64,000 bases of DNA from Lachnospiraceae bacterium (GCA_014804695.1 JAAUZJ010000024.1:2105-66104), one strand, 5' to 3'; counted from the stretch's first letter, positions 16,491 to 25,720 are shown. Notes: generated by a model from the letters alone, not told the origin. Numbers and translations are program-made.

Positions 16491-17954
16491 CTAATTAAAC
16501 ACTTTTTCCATTGTCTTACGCATTCCCATAGCACGAATGTCTGTAATATAGGAAACGATTGCATCCTCAACACCATCTAATGCACTCAGATCCTGATCCC
16601 AGAAGTCCTTATTGCTAAGTACTGCATGTACGAATTCCTTCGGCTCCTTGCTGCTGTTAGCTGCAAAAAATTCAAGAACTGCCGCATCGTCCATAATATT
16701 GTATTCTGCACCATCACGATGTCCGATAAGTGCTTTGTCCCTGATCTCCGTACCTGTATAGAATGCCATCAGTGCTGCAAGTGAGAATGTCAAGTGTGTA
16801 GGGATCTTACCCATCTTCTCTATGTAACCTAAGAAACTCGGCATACATCTTGCTTTCCATTTAGAAACAGAGTTAAGCGAAATAGACAAATGCGCATGTT
16901 TTACATATGGATTGTTGAATCTTGTAAGTACCGCATTCGCAAAATCATCAAGTTCCTCTTTAGGAAGCGTTAATGTAGGAATTACTTCATCAAAGATCGT
17001 TGCTTTGATAAAGTTAAGTATAAGTTCGTCATTCATAGACTCAAGAACAATATCATTACCGCACAGATAAGAAGCAAGTACGAAAGATGTATGTGCACCG
17101 TTCAGGATACGTACTTTTCTCTGCTTGTAGGGTTTCTGATTATCTGTAAAGATAACGGGGAGACCTGCTTTTGGCAGCGGTAATTCATCGCTGATATCCT
17201 TAGAACTTTCAATTACCCAAAGTGCAAAAGGCTCACCGGTTACGATCAGATCATCCTGATATCCGAATTCTTTGCAAAGCTCCTCTGCCTCATCCCTGGG
17301 ATATCCGGTAACAATTCTGTCTACCAATGTTGATGTAAATACGCAGGCATCATCCAGCCATTTTACAAATCCGTCCTCTAAGCCCCAAAGCTTAGCCAGT
17401 TTCAGAACACATTCCCTAAGATGAATACCGTTATCATCAATCAGCTCAACAGGAAGCATTACAAGTCCCTTGTCTTTATCTCCGTTAAAATGTTTATATC
17501 TCTCAAACAAAAATTTAGTCAGCTTGCCAGGATAGGTCTTAGGCGGATTCAGCTCAAATTTATCGGTATCGTCATATACAATACCTGCCTCTGTTGTATT
17601 GGATACGATGAAACGCAGTGAGTCAAGTTTTGCAAACTCTGCATATTTCTCATATTCCTCAATAGCATCTACTGCATCAGTAACACTCGTTATTGTACGG
17701 TTGATCTTCTTAGCCTCTCCGTCTGCAATACCTCTTAACTGCACCGTGTACTGACACTCCTGATTGTGGAAACGCTCCAGATTACCGAACTCAATGGGTT
17801 TTACTAAAACGATATCCCCATTAAATTCTCCCTTTTCATTTGCGATGTCGATCATGTAATCAACAAATGCACGGAGAAAGTTTCCTTCTCCAAACTGCAG
17901 AACCTTTACAGGGCGCTCTACCTTTCCTGTTTTCTGTTTGTTTAAAAGTTCCAT
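16491..17954 (-). CDS. uxaB: Tagaturonate reductase (altronate oxidoreductase)
   Basis: Reduces D-tagaturonate to D-altronate with NADH. The 487-residue protein belongs to the long-chain mannitol dehydrogenase family: VLQFGEGNFLRAFVDYMID at the N terminus, VSNTTEAGI, a central VTGEPFALWVIE, and the catalytic RKVRILNGAHTSFVLASYL with KHAHLSISLNSVSKWKAR. The ATG at 17954 is chosen because AGGAGAG is about 8 bases upstream and the family homology begins there; the frame is open 27 codons further. It is the first gene of the leftward uronate operon. Context with uxaA and GH28 favours tagaturonate over fructuronate as substrate. Confidence 0.93.
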   Translation of the reverse strand: MELLNKQKTGKVERPVKVLQFGEGNFLRAFVDYMIDIANEKGEFNGDIVLVKPIEFGNLERFHNQECQYTVQLRGIADGEAKKINRTITSVTDAVDAIEEYEKYAEFAKLDSLRFIVSNTTEAGIVYDDTDKFELNPPKTYPGKLTKFLFERYKHFNGDKDKGLVMLPVELIDDNGIHLRECVLKLAKLWGLEDGFVKWLDDACVFTSTLVDRIVTGYPRDEAEELCKEFGYQDDLIVTGEPFALWVIESSKDISDELPLPKAGLPVIFTDNQKPYKQRKVRILNGAHTSFVLASYLCGNDIVLESMNDELILNFIKATIFDEVIPTLTLPKEELDDFANAVLTRFNNPYVKHAHLSISLNSVSKWKARCMPSFLGYIEKMGKIPTHLTFSLAALMAFYTGTEIRDKALIGHRDGAEYNIMDDAAVLEFFAANSSKEPKEFVHAVLSNKDFWDQDLSALDGVEDAIVSYITDIRAMGMRKTMEKVFN

Positions 17955-18433
17955 GCTGTAAGCTCTCCTTTCTTTGTTCCCCCTAATAAAAATCTTAGCA
18001 TTTAAATTTTGTACAATTTTTTCCAATGTAAGCATATTCTTTTAATATTTTTACACATCTTGTACAAGTTCGTCAATACATATTTTACCACAAATTTTAT
18101 GTTTTGTACAAAAAAATTGTAATAAAAAATTTGTTTTATATCTATACAAAAGTCAACTGTTTTTATATTGCTTTATTTTCCGTCATAATGTATAATTATT
18201 TAGACTTTAAGTATGTCTGATTTATGTAAAAATGCAGTGTATTAAGCAAATTATGTTAACCGCGAGACGGATTGAAGTGTATTTTGTAAATTATGAAAGC
18301 CCAAAGACAGGTTGCGGTATATTATGTAAACCGCAATATGAATGACAGTAGTACAATACATTTGCACTAAAATTATGTCAGTAGTAAATATTATTAAAAT
18401 TATAAACAATATAAAAAGAAAAGAGGGAACAAA
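17955..18433. promoter_or_regulatory. Divergent uxaB-uxaC control region
   Basis: This 479-base AT-rich spacer holds the promoters for both arms of the uronate regulon. Three copies of the palindrome TTGTACAA lie at 18009-18016, 18060-18067 and 18104-18111, the third extended to TTTTGTACAAAA and the second to CTTGTACAAG. They are spaced 51 and 44 bases apart and sit on the uxaB side. Nearer uxaC lies a three-unit 40-bp repeat (18236-18355). No regulator gene is adjacent, so the binding protein is unknown. Confidence 0.6.
18236..18355. repeat. Three imperfect tandem 40-bp repeats upstream of uxaC
   Basis: Units start at 18236, 18276 and 18316, exactly 40 bp apart. The first two share AGTGTATT, AAATTATG and later GAC and GTTG-like blocks (28 of 40 positions). 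The third keeps mainly the first 15 positions. Four helical turns between units suggests spaced protein binding sites. Confidence 0.55.
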
Positions 18434-19852
18434 ATGAGACAATTTATGGACAAAAACTTTTTACTCTCTAATGACACAGCGCAGAAGCTGTATTTTGATT
18501 ACGCAGCGGCTACTCCGATTCTGGACTATCACTGCCATATCAATCCTCAGGAAATCTGCGAAGACCGCCAATTTGAGAACATTACCCAGGTATGGCTGGG
18601 GGGAGACCACTACAAATGGCGTTTCATGCGCTCCTGCGGTGTAGACGAGCATTACATAACAGGTGATGCTCCTGATAAGGAAAAATTCTTAAAATGGGCT
18701 GAATGTCTCGGAAAGGCAATCGGAAATCCGCTTTTCCACTGGTCTCATCTGGAACTTCAGAAATACTTCGGATATACAGGAGTTCTTAATAAAAATACAG
18801 CCGAAGAAGTATGGGAGCTTTGCAATAAGAAGCTCGCTGATCCTTCTATGACTGTAAGAAACCTGATCAAGCAATCAAATGTTACTTTGATCTGTACTAC
18901 GGATGATCCTGTAGATTCTTTGGAATGGCATAAGAAAATTGCCGCTGACGATTCATTTGATGTACAGGTACTTCCTGCATGGCGTCCGGACAAAGCTATG
19001 AACATCGAGAAACCTACCTATCAGGAATATCTGAACACTTTAACTGAAGTATCAGGCGTTAAGATCGCTACATTTGCTGACCTTTGCCAGGCACTCCGTG
19101 TACGCATGGACTTCTTTGCATCAATGGGCTGCTCGGTTTCCGACCATGCTCTTGAATATGTAATGTATGCTCCTGCATCTGAAAGTGAAATCGAAGCTAT
19201 CTTTGCAAAACGTCTCGGCGGAAGCGATGTTACCCGCGAAGAAGAACTCAAATTCAAGACCGCATTTATGCTTTTCGTAGGAAAAGAATACTCCAAGCGC
19301 GGCTGGATCATGCAGCTCCATTACGGATGCAAACGTGATAATAATACGCTTATGTTTGATAAATTAGGCCCGGATACCGGATACGACTGCATCAACAACT
19401 ATGCGCCGTCTTCCGAAATGGCTGATTACTTAAATGCACTTATTAAGACCAATGAACTTCCTAAAACTATTATTTACAGCCTGAATCCTAATGACAATCA
19501 GGCAATCGGAACAATCCTCGGCTGTTTCCAGGATTCAACCGCTGTTGCTAAAATACAGCAGGGTTCTGCATGGTGGTTCAATGATCATAAGACAGGTATG
19601 CAGGATCAGATGATCTCCCTTGCAAACTTAGGAAATCTCTCCGGTTTTGTAGGAATGCTGACAGACTCAAGAAGCTTCCTCTCCTACACACGCCATGATT
19701 ACTTCCGCAGAATTCTTTGCAACTTACTTGGCACATGGGTAGAAAACGGGGAATATCCGGCTGATTACGATACTCTTTCAGAAATTGTAAGAGGTATCTG
19801 CTACAATAATGCGATCAAGTATTTTGGATTTAATTTGAAGCCTCAGGACTAA
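18434..19852 (+). CDS. uxaC: Uronate isomerase (glucuronate/galacturonate isomerase)
   Basis: Interconverts D-galacturonate and D-tagaturonate (and glucuronate and fructuronate). The 472-residue amidohydrolase-fold protein has the metal motif DYHCHINPQEI near residue 31, WLGGDHYKWRFMRSCGV, TTDDPVDSLEWH, WIMQLHYGCKRDNN, SLNPNDNQAIGTILGCFQD and a C-terminal LTDSRSFLSYTRHDYFRR. The family length is about 470. It opens the rightward arm of the divergent uronate regulon, followed 25 bases later by kduI. Confidence 0.96.
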   Translation: MRQFMDKNFLLSNDTAQKLYFDYAAATPILDYHCHINPQEICEDRQFENITQVWLGGDHYKWRFMRSCGVDEHYITGDAPDKEKFLKWAECLGKAIGNPLFHWSHLELQKYFGYTGVLNKNTAEEVWELCNKKLADPSMTVRNLIKQSNVTLICTTDDPVDSLEWHKKIAADDSFDVQVLPAWRPDKAMNIEKPTYQEYLNTLTEVSGVKIATFADLCQALRVRMDFFASMGCSVSDHALEYVMYAPASESEIEAIFAKRLGGSDVTREEELKFKTAFMLFVGKEYSKRGWIMQLHYGCKRDNNTLMFDKLGPDTGYDCINNYAPSSEMADYLNALIKTNELPKTIIYSLNPNDNQAIGTILGCFQDSTAVAKIQQGSAWWFNDHKTGMQDQMISLANLGNLSGFVGMLTDSRSFLSYTRHDYFRRILCNLLGTWVENGEYPADYDTLSEIVRGICYNNAIKYFGFNLKPQD

Positions 19853-19877
19853 ATAATAAGAAGAAAGGATGATAAAA

Positions 19878-20738
19878 ATGGAGTTAAGAACCGCAGCGTC
19901 ACCAAAAGACGTTAAACATTATACGACAGAGCGTTTAAGGGAAGAGTTTCTGATTGATGATTTATTTAAAAAGGATGAAATTAAATTGGTGTACAGCCAT
20001 ATTGACCGTATAATTACGGGATCGGCAGTGCCGGTGAAGCCTTTACAGCTTACGGCTGGCGATGAGCTGAGAGCGCAGTATTTCTGCGAAAGACGTGAGC
20101 TTGGCGTCATTAATATCGGAAATGCCGGTAAGATTAAGATTGACGGTAAGGTATACGAAGTAGGACACAAAGAAGGTATGTACATCGGAATGGGTTCTAA
20201 AGAAATTATCTTTGAGAGCGTAAATCCATCCGAGCCTGCTAAGTTTTATTTAAACAGTGCGCCGGCACATATGACTTATCCTACCGTTTTAATCAAGCCC
20301 GAGGGAGAAGCTGCTGAAGGCGTAGTAATTGTAAAAGACAGCAATAAAGTAGAACTGGGTTCTCTTGAAGGTGCAAACCACAGAACAATCTGCAAATATA
20401 TCCTTCCCGGTCAGGTAGAAAGCTGCCAGTTAGAGATGGGCATGACTAAATTAGAGCCGGGCAGCGTATGGAATACAATGCCTTGTCATACACATGACAG
20501 ACGTATGGAAGTATATCTTTACTTTGATATGCCGGAAGATGCACTTGTAATGCACTACATGGGCGAACCTACCGAAACACGTCACATTGTAATGAGAAAC
20601 GAACAGGCTGTCATCTCTCCAAGCTGGTCAATCCACTCAGGATGTGGTACGCAGGCGTATACCTTCATCTGGGGCATGGTTGGCGAGAATCAGGACTTTG
20701 ACGATATGGACGGCTGTGATATGAAAGACCTATTATAA
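19878..20738 (+). CDS. kduI: 5-dehydro-4-deoxy-D-glucuronate isomerase
   Basis: Isomerises 4-deoxy-5-keto-uronate (DK), formed from unsaturated uronates, to DKII. The 286-residue cupin has the zinc site in MPCHTHDRRMEVYLYFD plus the later histidine in SWSIHSGCGT, and the family segments RRELGVINIGNAG and KEGMYIGMGSKEI. The ATG at 19878 is preferred because AAAGGA lies nine bases upstream; another ATG at 19869 is too close to it. It stands between uxaC and a second, unrelated isomerase predicted to do the same reaction. Confidence 0.95.
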   Translation: MELRTAASPKDVKHYTTERLREEFLIDDLFKKDEIKLVYSHIDRIITGSAVPVKPLQLTAGDELRAQYFCERRELGVINIGNAGKIKIDGKVYEVGHKEGMYIGMGSKEIIFESVNPSEPAKFYLNSAPAHMTYPTVLIKPEGEAAEGVVIVKDSNKVELGSLEGANHRTICKYILPGQVESCQLEMGMTKLEPGSVWNTMPCHTHDRRMEVYLYFDMPEDALVMHYMGEPTETRHIVMRNEQAVISPSWSIHSGCGTQAYTFIWGMVGENQDFDDMDGCDMKDLL

Positions 20739-20761
20739 ATAAAAAAGGACGGAACGTTAAA

Positions 20762-21400
20762 ATGAAAATAGCATTAATAATGGAAAACAGTCAGGCCGCT
20801 AAGAATGAAATGGTCTGCAATACTTTAAAATCAGTTGTAGAGCCAATGGGACACGAGGTAATTAACTATGGCATGTACTCTGCTGAAGATGAAAATCAGC
20901 TCACCTATGTACAGAACGGAATCCTTGCTGCAGTTTTACTTAACTCAGGGGCTGCCGACTATGTAATAACAGGCTGCGGAACCGGTGAAGGCGCTATGCT
21001 TGCCTGCAACTCCTTCCCACAGGTACTTTGCGGTCATATTGAATCACCGCTTGACGCATACCTCTTTTCACAGGTAAATGACGGTAACTGCATCGCACTT
21101 CCGTTTGCTGAGAACTTCGGCTGGGGCGGCGAGCTTAACCTTACTTATATCTTCGAAAAGTTATTCTGCGCACCGGGCGGCGGCGGATATCCGAAGGAAA
21201 GAGTTGTTCCCGAGCAGCGAAATAAAAAGATTCTGGACGAAGTTAAGAAGGTAACCCACAACGATATGGTTTCCATTCTTGAAAACTTGGATCAGGAACT
21301 TGTAAAAGGCGCTTTAAGCGGAAAGAACTTCTCCGAGTACTTCTTTGCAAACTGCAAGGATGATGCAATTGCGGAGGCTGTTAAGAAGGTTTTGGCGTAA
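20762..21400 (+). CDS. RpiB/LacAB-family isomerase of the DhuI type
   Basis: A 212-residue protein of the RpiB/LacA/LacB fold. MKIALIMENSQAAKN, YVITGCGTGEGAMLACNSFP (active-site GCGTG), FGWGGELNLTYIF and GGGYPKERVVPEQRNKKIL match what I recall of streptococcal DhuI, the isomerase that turns 4-deoxy-5-keto-uronate into DKII in glycosaminoglycan use. It is 23 bases after kduI in the same transcript, and a DhuD-type reductase is encoded divergently. A generic pentose or hexose phosphate isomerase is the alternative, less likely because of the long C-terminal extension. Confidence 0.85.
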   Translation: MKIALIMENSQAAKNEMVCNTLKSVVEPMGHEVINYGMYSAEDENQLTYVQNGILAAVLLNSGAADYVITGCGTGEGAMLACNSFPQVLCGHIESPLDAYLFSQVNDGNCIALPFAENFGWGGELNLTYIFEKLFCAPGGGGYPKERVVPEQRNKKILDEVKKVTHNDMVSILENLDQELVKGALSGKNFSEYFFANCKDDAIAEAVKKVLA

Positions 21401-21426
21401 AATAGCAAATATTTATAAGTATATAT

Positions 21427-21474
21427 AAAAATCTTACCGACTTTCTATTTACTGAAAATCGGTAAGATTTTTTT
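21427..21474. terminator. Bidirectional terminator between dhuI-like gene and ptsI
   Basis: AAAATCTTACCGA (21427-21439) and TCGGTAAGATTTTTTT (about 21458-21473) form a long stem. A-tract and T-tract flanks allow use from both converging operons. Confidence 0.9.
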
Positions 21475-21525
21475 ACACTTTCCATAAGTTTATATATTTC
21501 GCTTATATCTTTGACTTACATCTTC

Positions 21526-23160
21526 TTACATCGCCCGGACCTTTTCCCTAACCTTCAATATCATAGAAGGCGCCACCGACAATTCGTCTACACCCATATT
21601 CACGAATTCTTCCGTAAGCTCGGTATCTGCACCCAACTCTCCGCATATTCCTGCCCACTTGCCACATTTATGAGCATTTTCAACTACTATCCTGATCATA
21701 CGCAACAGCGCTTTGTGGTGCGGATTATAAAAGTCTTCCAGCTTCTGATTCTGCCTGTCAATAGCCAGTGTATACTGTGTCAGATCGTTTGTGCCAATGC
21801 TAAAGAAATCCACCAGCTCCGCAAGTTCATCACTGATCATTACTGCTGCCGGAGTCTCTATCATAATACCCTGCTCAGGAATGTTATATGGAATTTCTTC
21901 CTTTTTCAGTTCGTCTTCTACTTCCCCGACAATATCATAAATCTTTTTCACTTCTTCTACAGAGATGATCATAGGATACATTATGGAAATATTTCCATAA
22001 ACCGCCGCCCTAAAAAGCGCTCTGAGCTGTGTCTTGAAAATATCCGGCTGTTTTAAGCAGATTCTGATTGCTCTGTAGCCAAGCGCCGGATTATCCTCTT
22101 TGCCAAGATTAAAATAATCCACCTGTTTATCGGCGCCTATATCTAGAGTACGGATAATGACTTTTTTACCTGCCATTGTCTGCACTACCTGTTTATATGC
22201 CTGAAATTGTTCTTCCTCCGTAGGAAAATCCTCTCGTCCTAAATACAGGAATTCACTGCGGAACAGTCCAATACCTCCGGCGTCGTTTTCCAACACATAG
22301 CCCAGATCGGCAACACTGCCGATATTTGCGTAGATATTGATTTTTCTGCCGTCGCTGGTTTCATTCTCTTTACCTTTTAATTCCTGTAAAAGACGTAACT
22401 TTTCCTTTTCTTCCTCGATCTTTTTCTCTGCCTCACTGCACTGAGACTCCGTAGGCTCAAAAATAACCTCTCCTGCCGCTCCGTCTACGATTACATTCAT
22501 TCCTGTCTGTATTTCGTTTAAGTCCATTGAAACACCGATCAGCGCCGGAATACTCATCATACGGGCGAGAATAGCCGTATGGGAATTAGTAGAACCATGA
22601 ACAGTTACAAAAGCCAGTATTTTATCCTTATCCATCTGCACTGTCTCGCTGGGACTCAAATCATCCGCAACAATAACAGAGGGTTCCATAGAATCAAAAT
22701 CCATACCTTCCTGACCGGAAAGATTCCTTATCAGACGCGCGGAAATATCCTTTACATCTGCTGCCCGTGCACGCATATATTCATCGTCCATTCCTGCAAA
22801 CATCTCTGCAAAATTATCGCCAGTCATGGCTACCGCATATTCTGCATTCACCGTTTCGGTACGGATCATGTGATATATTGCATCCAGATAATCGTCATCC
22901 TCCAACATCATCTGATGTACTTCGAAGATAGCTGCGCTGGATTCTCCTACTTCTTTTAAAGCCTTTTCATAAAGCCCGGCAAGCTGGCTTATAGTTTCAT
23001 TTATAGCAAGCTGTACTCTTTCAACTTCATGCTCCGTATCTTCAATCTTTGTTCTTCTGACCTGCGCCTGACTATTATGTAAAACCATTACCTTTCCCAT
23101 GGCAGTTCCACTATATACGGTTTTTCCCGAAAACTTTTTCCCTGAAAATTTTTCTATCAT
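21526..23160 (-). CDS. ptsI: Phosphoenolpyruvate-protein phosphotransferase (PTS Enzyme I)
   Basis: Takes phosphate from PEP and passes it to HPr. The 544-residue protein carries the phospho-accepting His194 in VTVHGSTNSHTAILARMM (usually GGRTSHTAI), the PEP-binding GIGLFRSEFLYL, RTLDIGADKQVDYF, MYPMIISVEE, FFSIGTNDLTQYTLA and Cys506 in GICGELGAD. The ATG at 23160 is chosen for its AAGGAAG site. It ends a six-gene PTS operon, 58 bases after ptsH. Location with dedicated permease genes suggests an operon-specific EI, though it may be the only EI of the cell. Confidence 0.95.
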   Translation of the reverse strand: MIEKFSGKKFSGKTVYSGTAMGKVMVLHNSQAQVRRTKIEDTEHEVERVQLAINETISQLAGLYEKALKEVGESSAAIFEVHQMMLEDDDYLDAIYHMIRTETVNAEYAVAMTGDNFAEMFAGMDDEYMRARAADVKDISARLIRNLSGQEGMDFDSMEPSVIVADDLSPSETVQMDKDKILAFVTVHGSTNSHTAILARMMSIPALIGVSMDLNEIQTGMNVIVDGAAGEVIFEPTESQCSEAEKKIEEEKEKLRLLQELKGKENETSDGRKINIYANIGSVADLGYVLENDAGGIGLFRSEFLYLGREDFPTEEEQFQAYKQVVQTMAGKKVIIRTLDIGADKQVDYFNLGKEDNPALGYRAIRICLKQPDIFKTQLRALFRAAVYGNISIMYPMIISVEEVKKIYDIVGEVEDELKKEEIPYNIPEQGIMIETPAAVMISDELAELVDFFSIGTNDLTQYTLAIDRQNQKLEDFYNPHHKALLRMIRIVVENAHKCGKWAGICGELGADTELTEEFVNMGVDELSVAPSMILKVREKVRAM

Positions 23161-23218
23161 GCCTTTGCTTCCTTTCTGACCACAAACTCGCGGGTGAAAG
23201 TTTATTTTCACCCTATTT

Positions 23219-23476
23219 TTATAAATTGTTCTCAAGGAAAGTTTTTATGCCTTCACATGCAGCTTCTTCATCATCACCTTCCACCTGCACCGTAATTTCC
23301 ATGCCGTTTTTTACGCCAAGTCCCATTAAGCCGAAAACTTTTTTAGCATCTGCTTTCTTTCCGTCTTTGAAAATAGAAACGGATGATGTGTATTCCTTTG
23401 CTAATTTTACTAATTCTCCGGCCGGACGTGCATGTATTCCTTCTTTATCTGTGATAACATATGTAAATTCTTTCAT
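23219..23476 (-). CDS. ptsH: HPr-family phosphocarrier protein with Lys at position 46
   Basis: An 85-residue phosphocarrier of normal length. The PEP-dependent phosphorylation site is His15 in DKEGIHARPAGELVKLA. At the regulatory site the sequence is AKKVFGLMGLGV, so residue 46 is Lys instead of Ser, and residue 52 is Gly where SLGI is usual. HPr kinase/phosphorylase therefore cannot phosphorylate it as in typical Firmicutes HPr. It lies between fruK and ptsI in the hexitol PTS operon, so it is likely an operon-dedicated carrier without the catabolite-repression function. Confidence 0.93.
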   Translation of the reverse strand: MKEFTYVITDKEGIHARPAGELVKLAKEYTSSVSIFKDGKKADAKKVFGLMGLGVKNGMEITVQVEGDDEEAACEGIKTFLENNL

Positions 23477-23541
23477 TTTTGTATTGCCCCTTTCTAATTT
23501 TATTTTTACTTTGATAATTATTTCACAATCATCTGAATATA

Positions 23542-24456
23542 TTATTTGCCTAAACTATTAAAAACTTTCTCTACTTCTTCTCTGGTTGCCAATAACTCGG
23601 AAAAAGCACTGGCGCTCCCGGTTGAAACTCCCATTCTGAAAGCATACTCATAATCCTTTTTCTGAGTCCATCCTGCCATAAAACCGGCAACCATAGAATC
23701 TCCGGCGCCAACCGCATTAACCAATTTCCCCTTAGGAGCCTCAAGTGTATGTACTTCTCCGTTTTCATCTGCAAGAACGGCGCCCTGTCCCGCCATAGAC
23801 ACCAACACATTTCTGGCACCCTTTTCCTGAAGTTTTTTCGCATATGGGACGACGTCTTCTCTTGTGTTTAACGTCACACCAAATATTTCTCCCAGTTCAT
23901 GATTGTTTGGCTTAATCAGAAACGGTTTATATTTCAGCACATTCAAAAGCAGCTCTTTGGTAGCATCTACGACAAACAACACACCCCTGTCTTTAAGCCG
24001 TTCCAGGATGTCACTATAAATAGAATCCGGCAAAGACTTCGGAATACTGCCTGCAAGAATGAGCGAATCGCCGCTTCTGAGACCATCCAGCTTTTTATAC
24101 AGCTTATCTACCGACTCTTTATCAATATCCGGGCCCATTCCATTGATTTCAGTACCGTCATAGTCCTTCAACTTGACATTAACACGTGAAAATCCCTTGT
24201 CTATAAATATGAAATCCGTAAGCAAACCCATTTTTCTGATTTCTTTTTCAATCTGTTCACCGGTAAAACCAGCCGTAAACCCCAATGCCGTATTTTCTAT
24301 ACCCAGATTGCTCAAAACTATGGATACATTGATTCCCTTTCCGCCAGGGAACATTTGTTCTTCAATAGTACGGTTAGTCATTCCCATTTCGAAACCATTC
24401 ATAGATACAATATAATCCAAAGATGGGTTAAATGTGACTGTATAAATCATGATCAT
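23542..24456 (-). CDS. fruK: 1-phosphofructokinase (PfkB family)
   Basis: Phosphorylates fructose 1-phosphate to fructose 1,6-bisphosphate. The roughly 304-residue protein has YTVTFNPSLDYIVSMN at the N terminus, MFPGGKGINVSIVLSNLG, GFTGEQIEKE, LAGSIPKSLPDS, the PNNHELGEIFG segment and the catalytic NAVGAGDSMVAGFMAGW. The upstream dehydrogenase stop overlaps the ATG at 24456 as ATGA; a second ATG at 24450 has better spacing from GGAGG. LacC tagatose-6-phosphate kinase is the close alternative family. Cotranscription with a mannitol-type permease rather than a fructose permease is unusual. Confidence 0.9.
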   Translation of the reverse strand: MIMIYTVTFNPSLDYIVSMNGFEMGMTNRTIEEQMFPGGKGINVSIVLSNLGIENTALGFTAGFTGEQIEKEIRKMGLLTDFIFIDKGFSRVNVKLKDYDGTEINGMGPDIDKESVDKLYKKLDGLRSGDSLILAGSIPKSLPDSIYSDILERLKDRGVLFVVDATKELLLNVLKYKPFLIKPNNHELGEIFGVTLNTREDVVPYAKKLQEKGARNVLVSMAGQGAVLADENGEVHTLEAPKGKLVNAVGAGDSMVAGFMAGWTQKKDYEYAFRMGVSTGSASAFSELLATREEVEKVFNSLGK

Positions 24457-25709
24457 TTACCTCCGAAATGTTCAAACAGCATATCTTCTGCCTCTTTAGA
24501 CCAGAGGCCTTTATGCCTCTTACAACACTCATCTAATTGTTTGAAAAATTCATCTTTCTCACCCAATTTACCAAAATCTTCAATTGCTGTCATCGGCATA
24601 TCAAACTGTACATATGCTAATTTTTTTCCACCCGGAATATTAGGTAAATTATTCGTGGTTTCGACAATGGAATCTATTCCTCCTATATGGGTTACCATTA
24701 CCGCCGAATTAATCAGGCCTGCTGCAGATTTCGCAATAGCTTCCTTCATATCGTCCGTATTTCCGCCTGTTGAGCCCATGATTTTCGTTCTTGCATAATG
24801 ACAGTTATAAAGATTCATATTTGCAGAAAACTGGGTATCGGTAGGACCTGCGAAGAAATTCAGGCATCCGTCAACCGCAAGCAGCTTATCACCCATTTCC
24901 GCAATACTCTTGATTGGAGCATATACAAATACGTCGCTGTAACCAATACCTTCCGTAATCTCACGAAGCTCTGCAACCGGATCTTCCATACCGGCTGTAT
25001 TTACATAATGCAGCTCAACACCTTTTTCTTTAGCCTCCTCTTCCGAAATAACCTCTCTTGCCCTGGCAATTTTAGCATCGTTAATATCCGTAACAACAAT
25101 ACGTTTAGGCTTATTTTCAAAAGTAAGACCATAGCTTATTGCACCAAGTCCCATTGGTCCGCATCCGCCAAGAATTAAAATATTGCCGCCTTCCAAAGTT
25201 CCCATCTTATGCTCATAGGAAAGATGCTCCGTATGATAATTGCTATGATATCCGCCAATACAGCAGCTCATCGGCTCACCGAGGGAAGCCTCAAAATAAC
25301 TGTCTCCGTCATATTCCCATATGCATCCTTTTTCAATAACATCATTGGGAAAGATACAATATGTGGCTGCTCCGCCGAAAAACTCATAAGAATATCCCGG
25401 TGATTCCATCTGTCCCGGAATTGCAGGCTGTTGCGCAAACTTCTTCCCTTCATGGAATTGATCTTTCCACTTCGCACCGACCTTAACAATATCTCCAGTA
25501 AACTCATGTCCGATAATGACCGGATGCTCCGCCACATTTTCCGGTACTCTCTTATGATCCTTGCCCGCCTGAACCATTTTCCATGTAGACATACAAATGC
25601 TGTCACTTACAACCTTAACCAAAATTTCATCATCCTTAATTTCCGGAAGTTCAAATTCTTCTAATCTTATATCGTGCGCTCCATGAAGTCTGACGCCCTT
25701 TACTTTCAT
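24453..25709 (-). CDS. Zinc-dependent MDR dehydrogenase resembling L-sorbose-1-phosphate reductase (SorE-like)
   Basis: A 418-residue medium-chain dehydrogenase. Catalytic zinc ligands are seen in DSICMSTWK and HPVIIGHEFTG, with a further acidic ligand in LGEPMSCC. The nucleotide-binding motif is ILGGCGPMGLGA. It lacks the usual four-cysteine structural zinc loop, and the segments PGYSYEFFGGAATYCIFP and FFAGPTDTQFSANMNLYN are typical of the SorE group that acts on ketose 1-phosphates. The ATG at 25709 follows GGAGGG. Between mtlA and fruK, it probably oxidises the hexitol phosphate made by the PTS. It replaces the usual MtlD, which is absent. Confidence 0.8.
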   Translation of the reverse strand: MKVKGVRLHGAHDIRLEEFELPEIKDDEILVKVVSDSICMSTWKMVQAGKDHKRVPENVAEHPVIIGHEFTGDIVKVGAKWKDQFHEGKKFAQQPAIPGQMESPGYSYEFFGGAATYCIFPNDVIEKGCIWEYDGDSYFEASLGEPMSCCIGGYHSNYHTEHLSYEHKMGTLEGGNILILGGCGPMGLGAISYGLTFENKPKRIVVTDINDAKIARAREVISEEEAKEKGVELHYVNTAGMEDPVAELREITEGIGYSDVFVYAPIKSIAEMGDKLLAVDGCLNFFAGPTDTQFSANMNLYNCHYARTKIMGSTGGNTDDMKEAIAKSAAGLINSAVMVTHIGGIDSIVETTNNLPNIPGGKKLAYVQFDMPMTAIEDFGKLGEKDEFFKQLDECCKRHKGLWSKEAEDMLFEHFGGK

Positions 25710-25720
25710 CGCTTTCCCTC

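Noticed and set aside
23542-24456. FruK gene as tagatose-6-phosphate kinase LacC.
   Set aside because: The two groups are close, but no other tagatose gene is present and the SorE-like and PTS context fits a ketose 1-phosphate.
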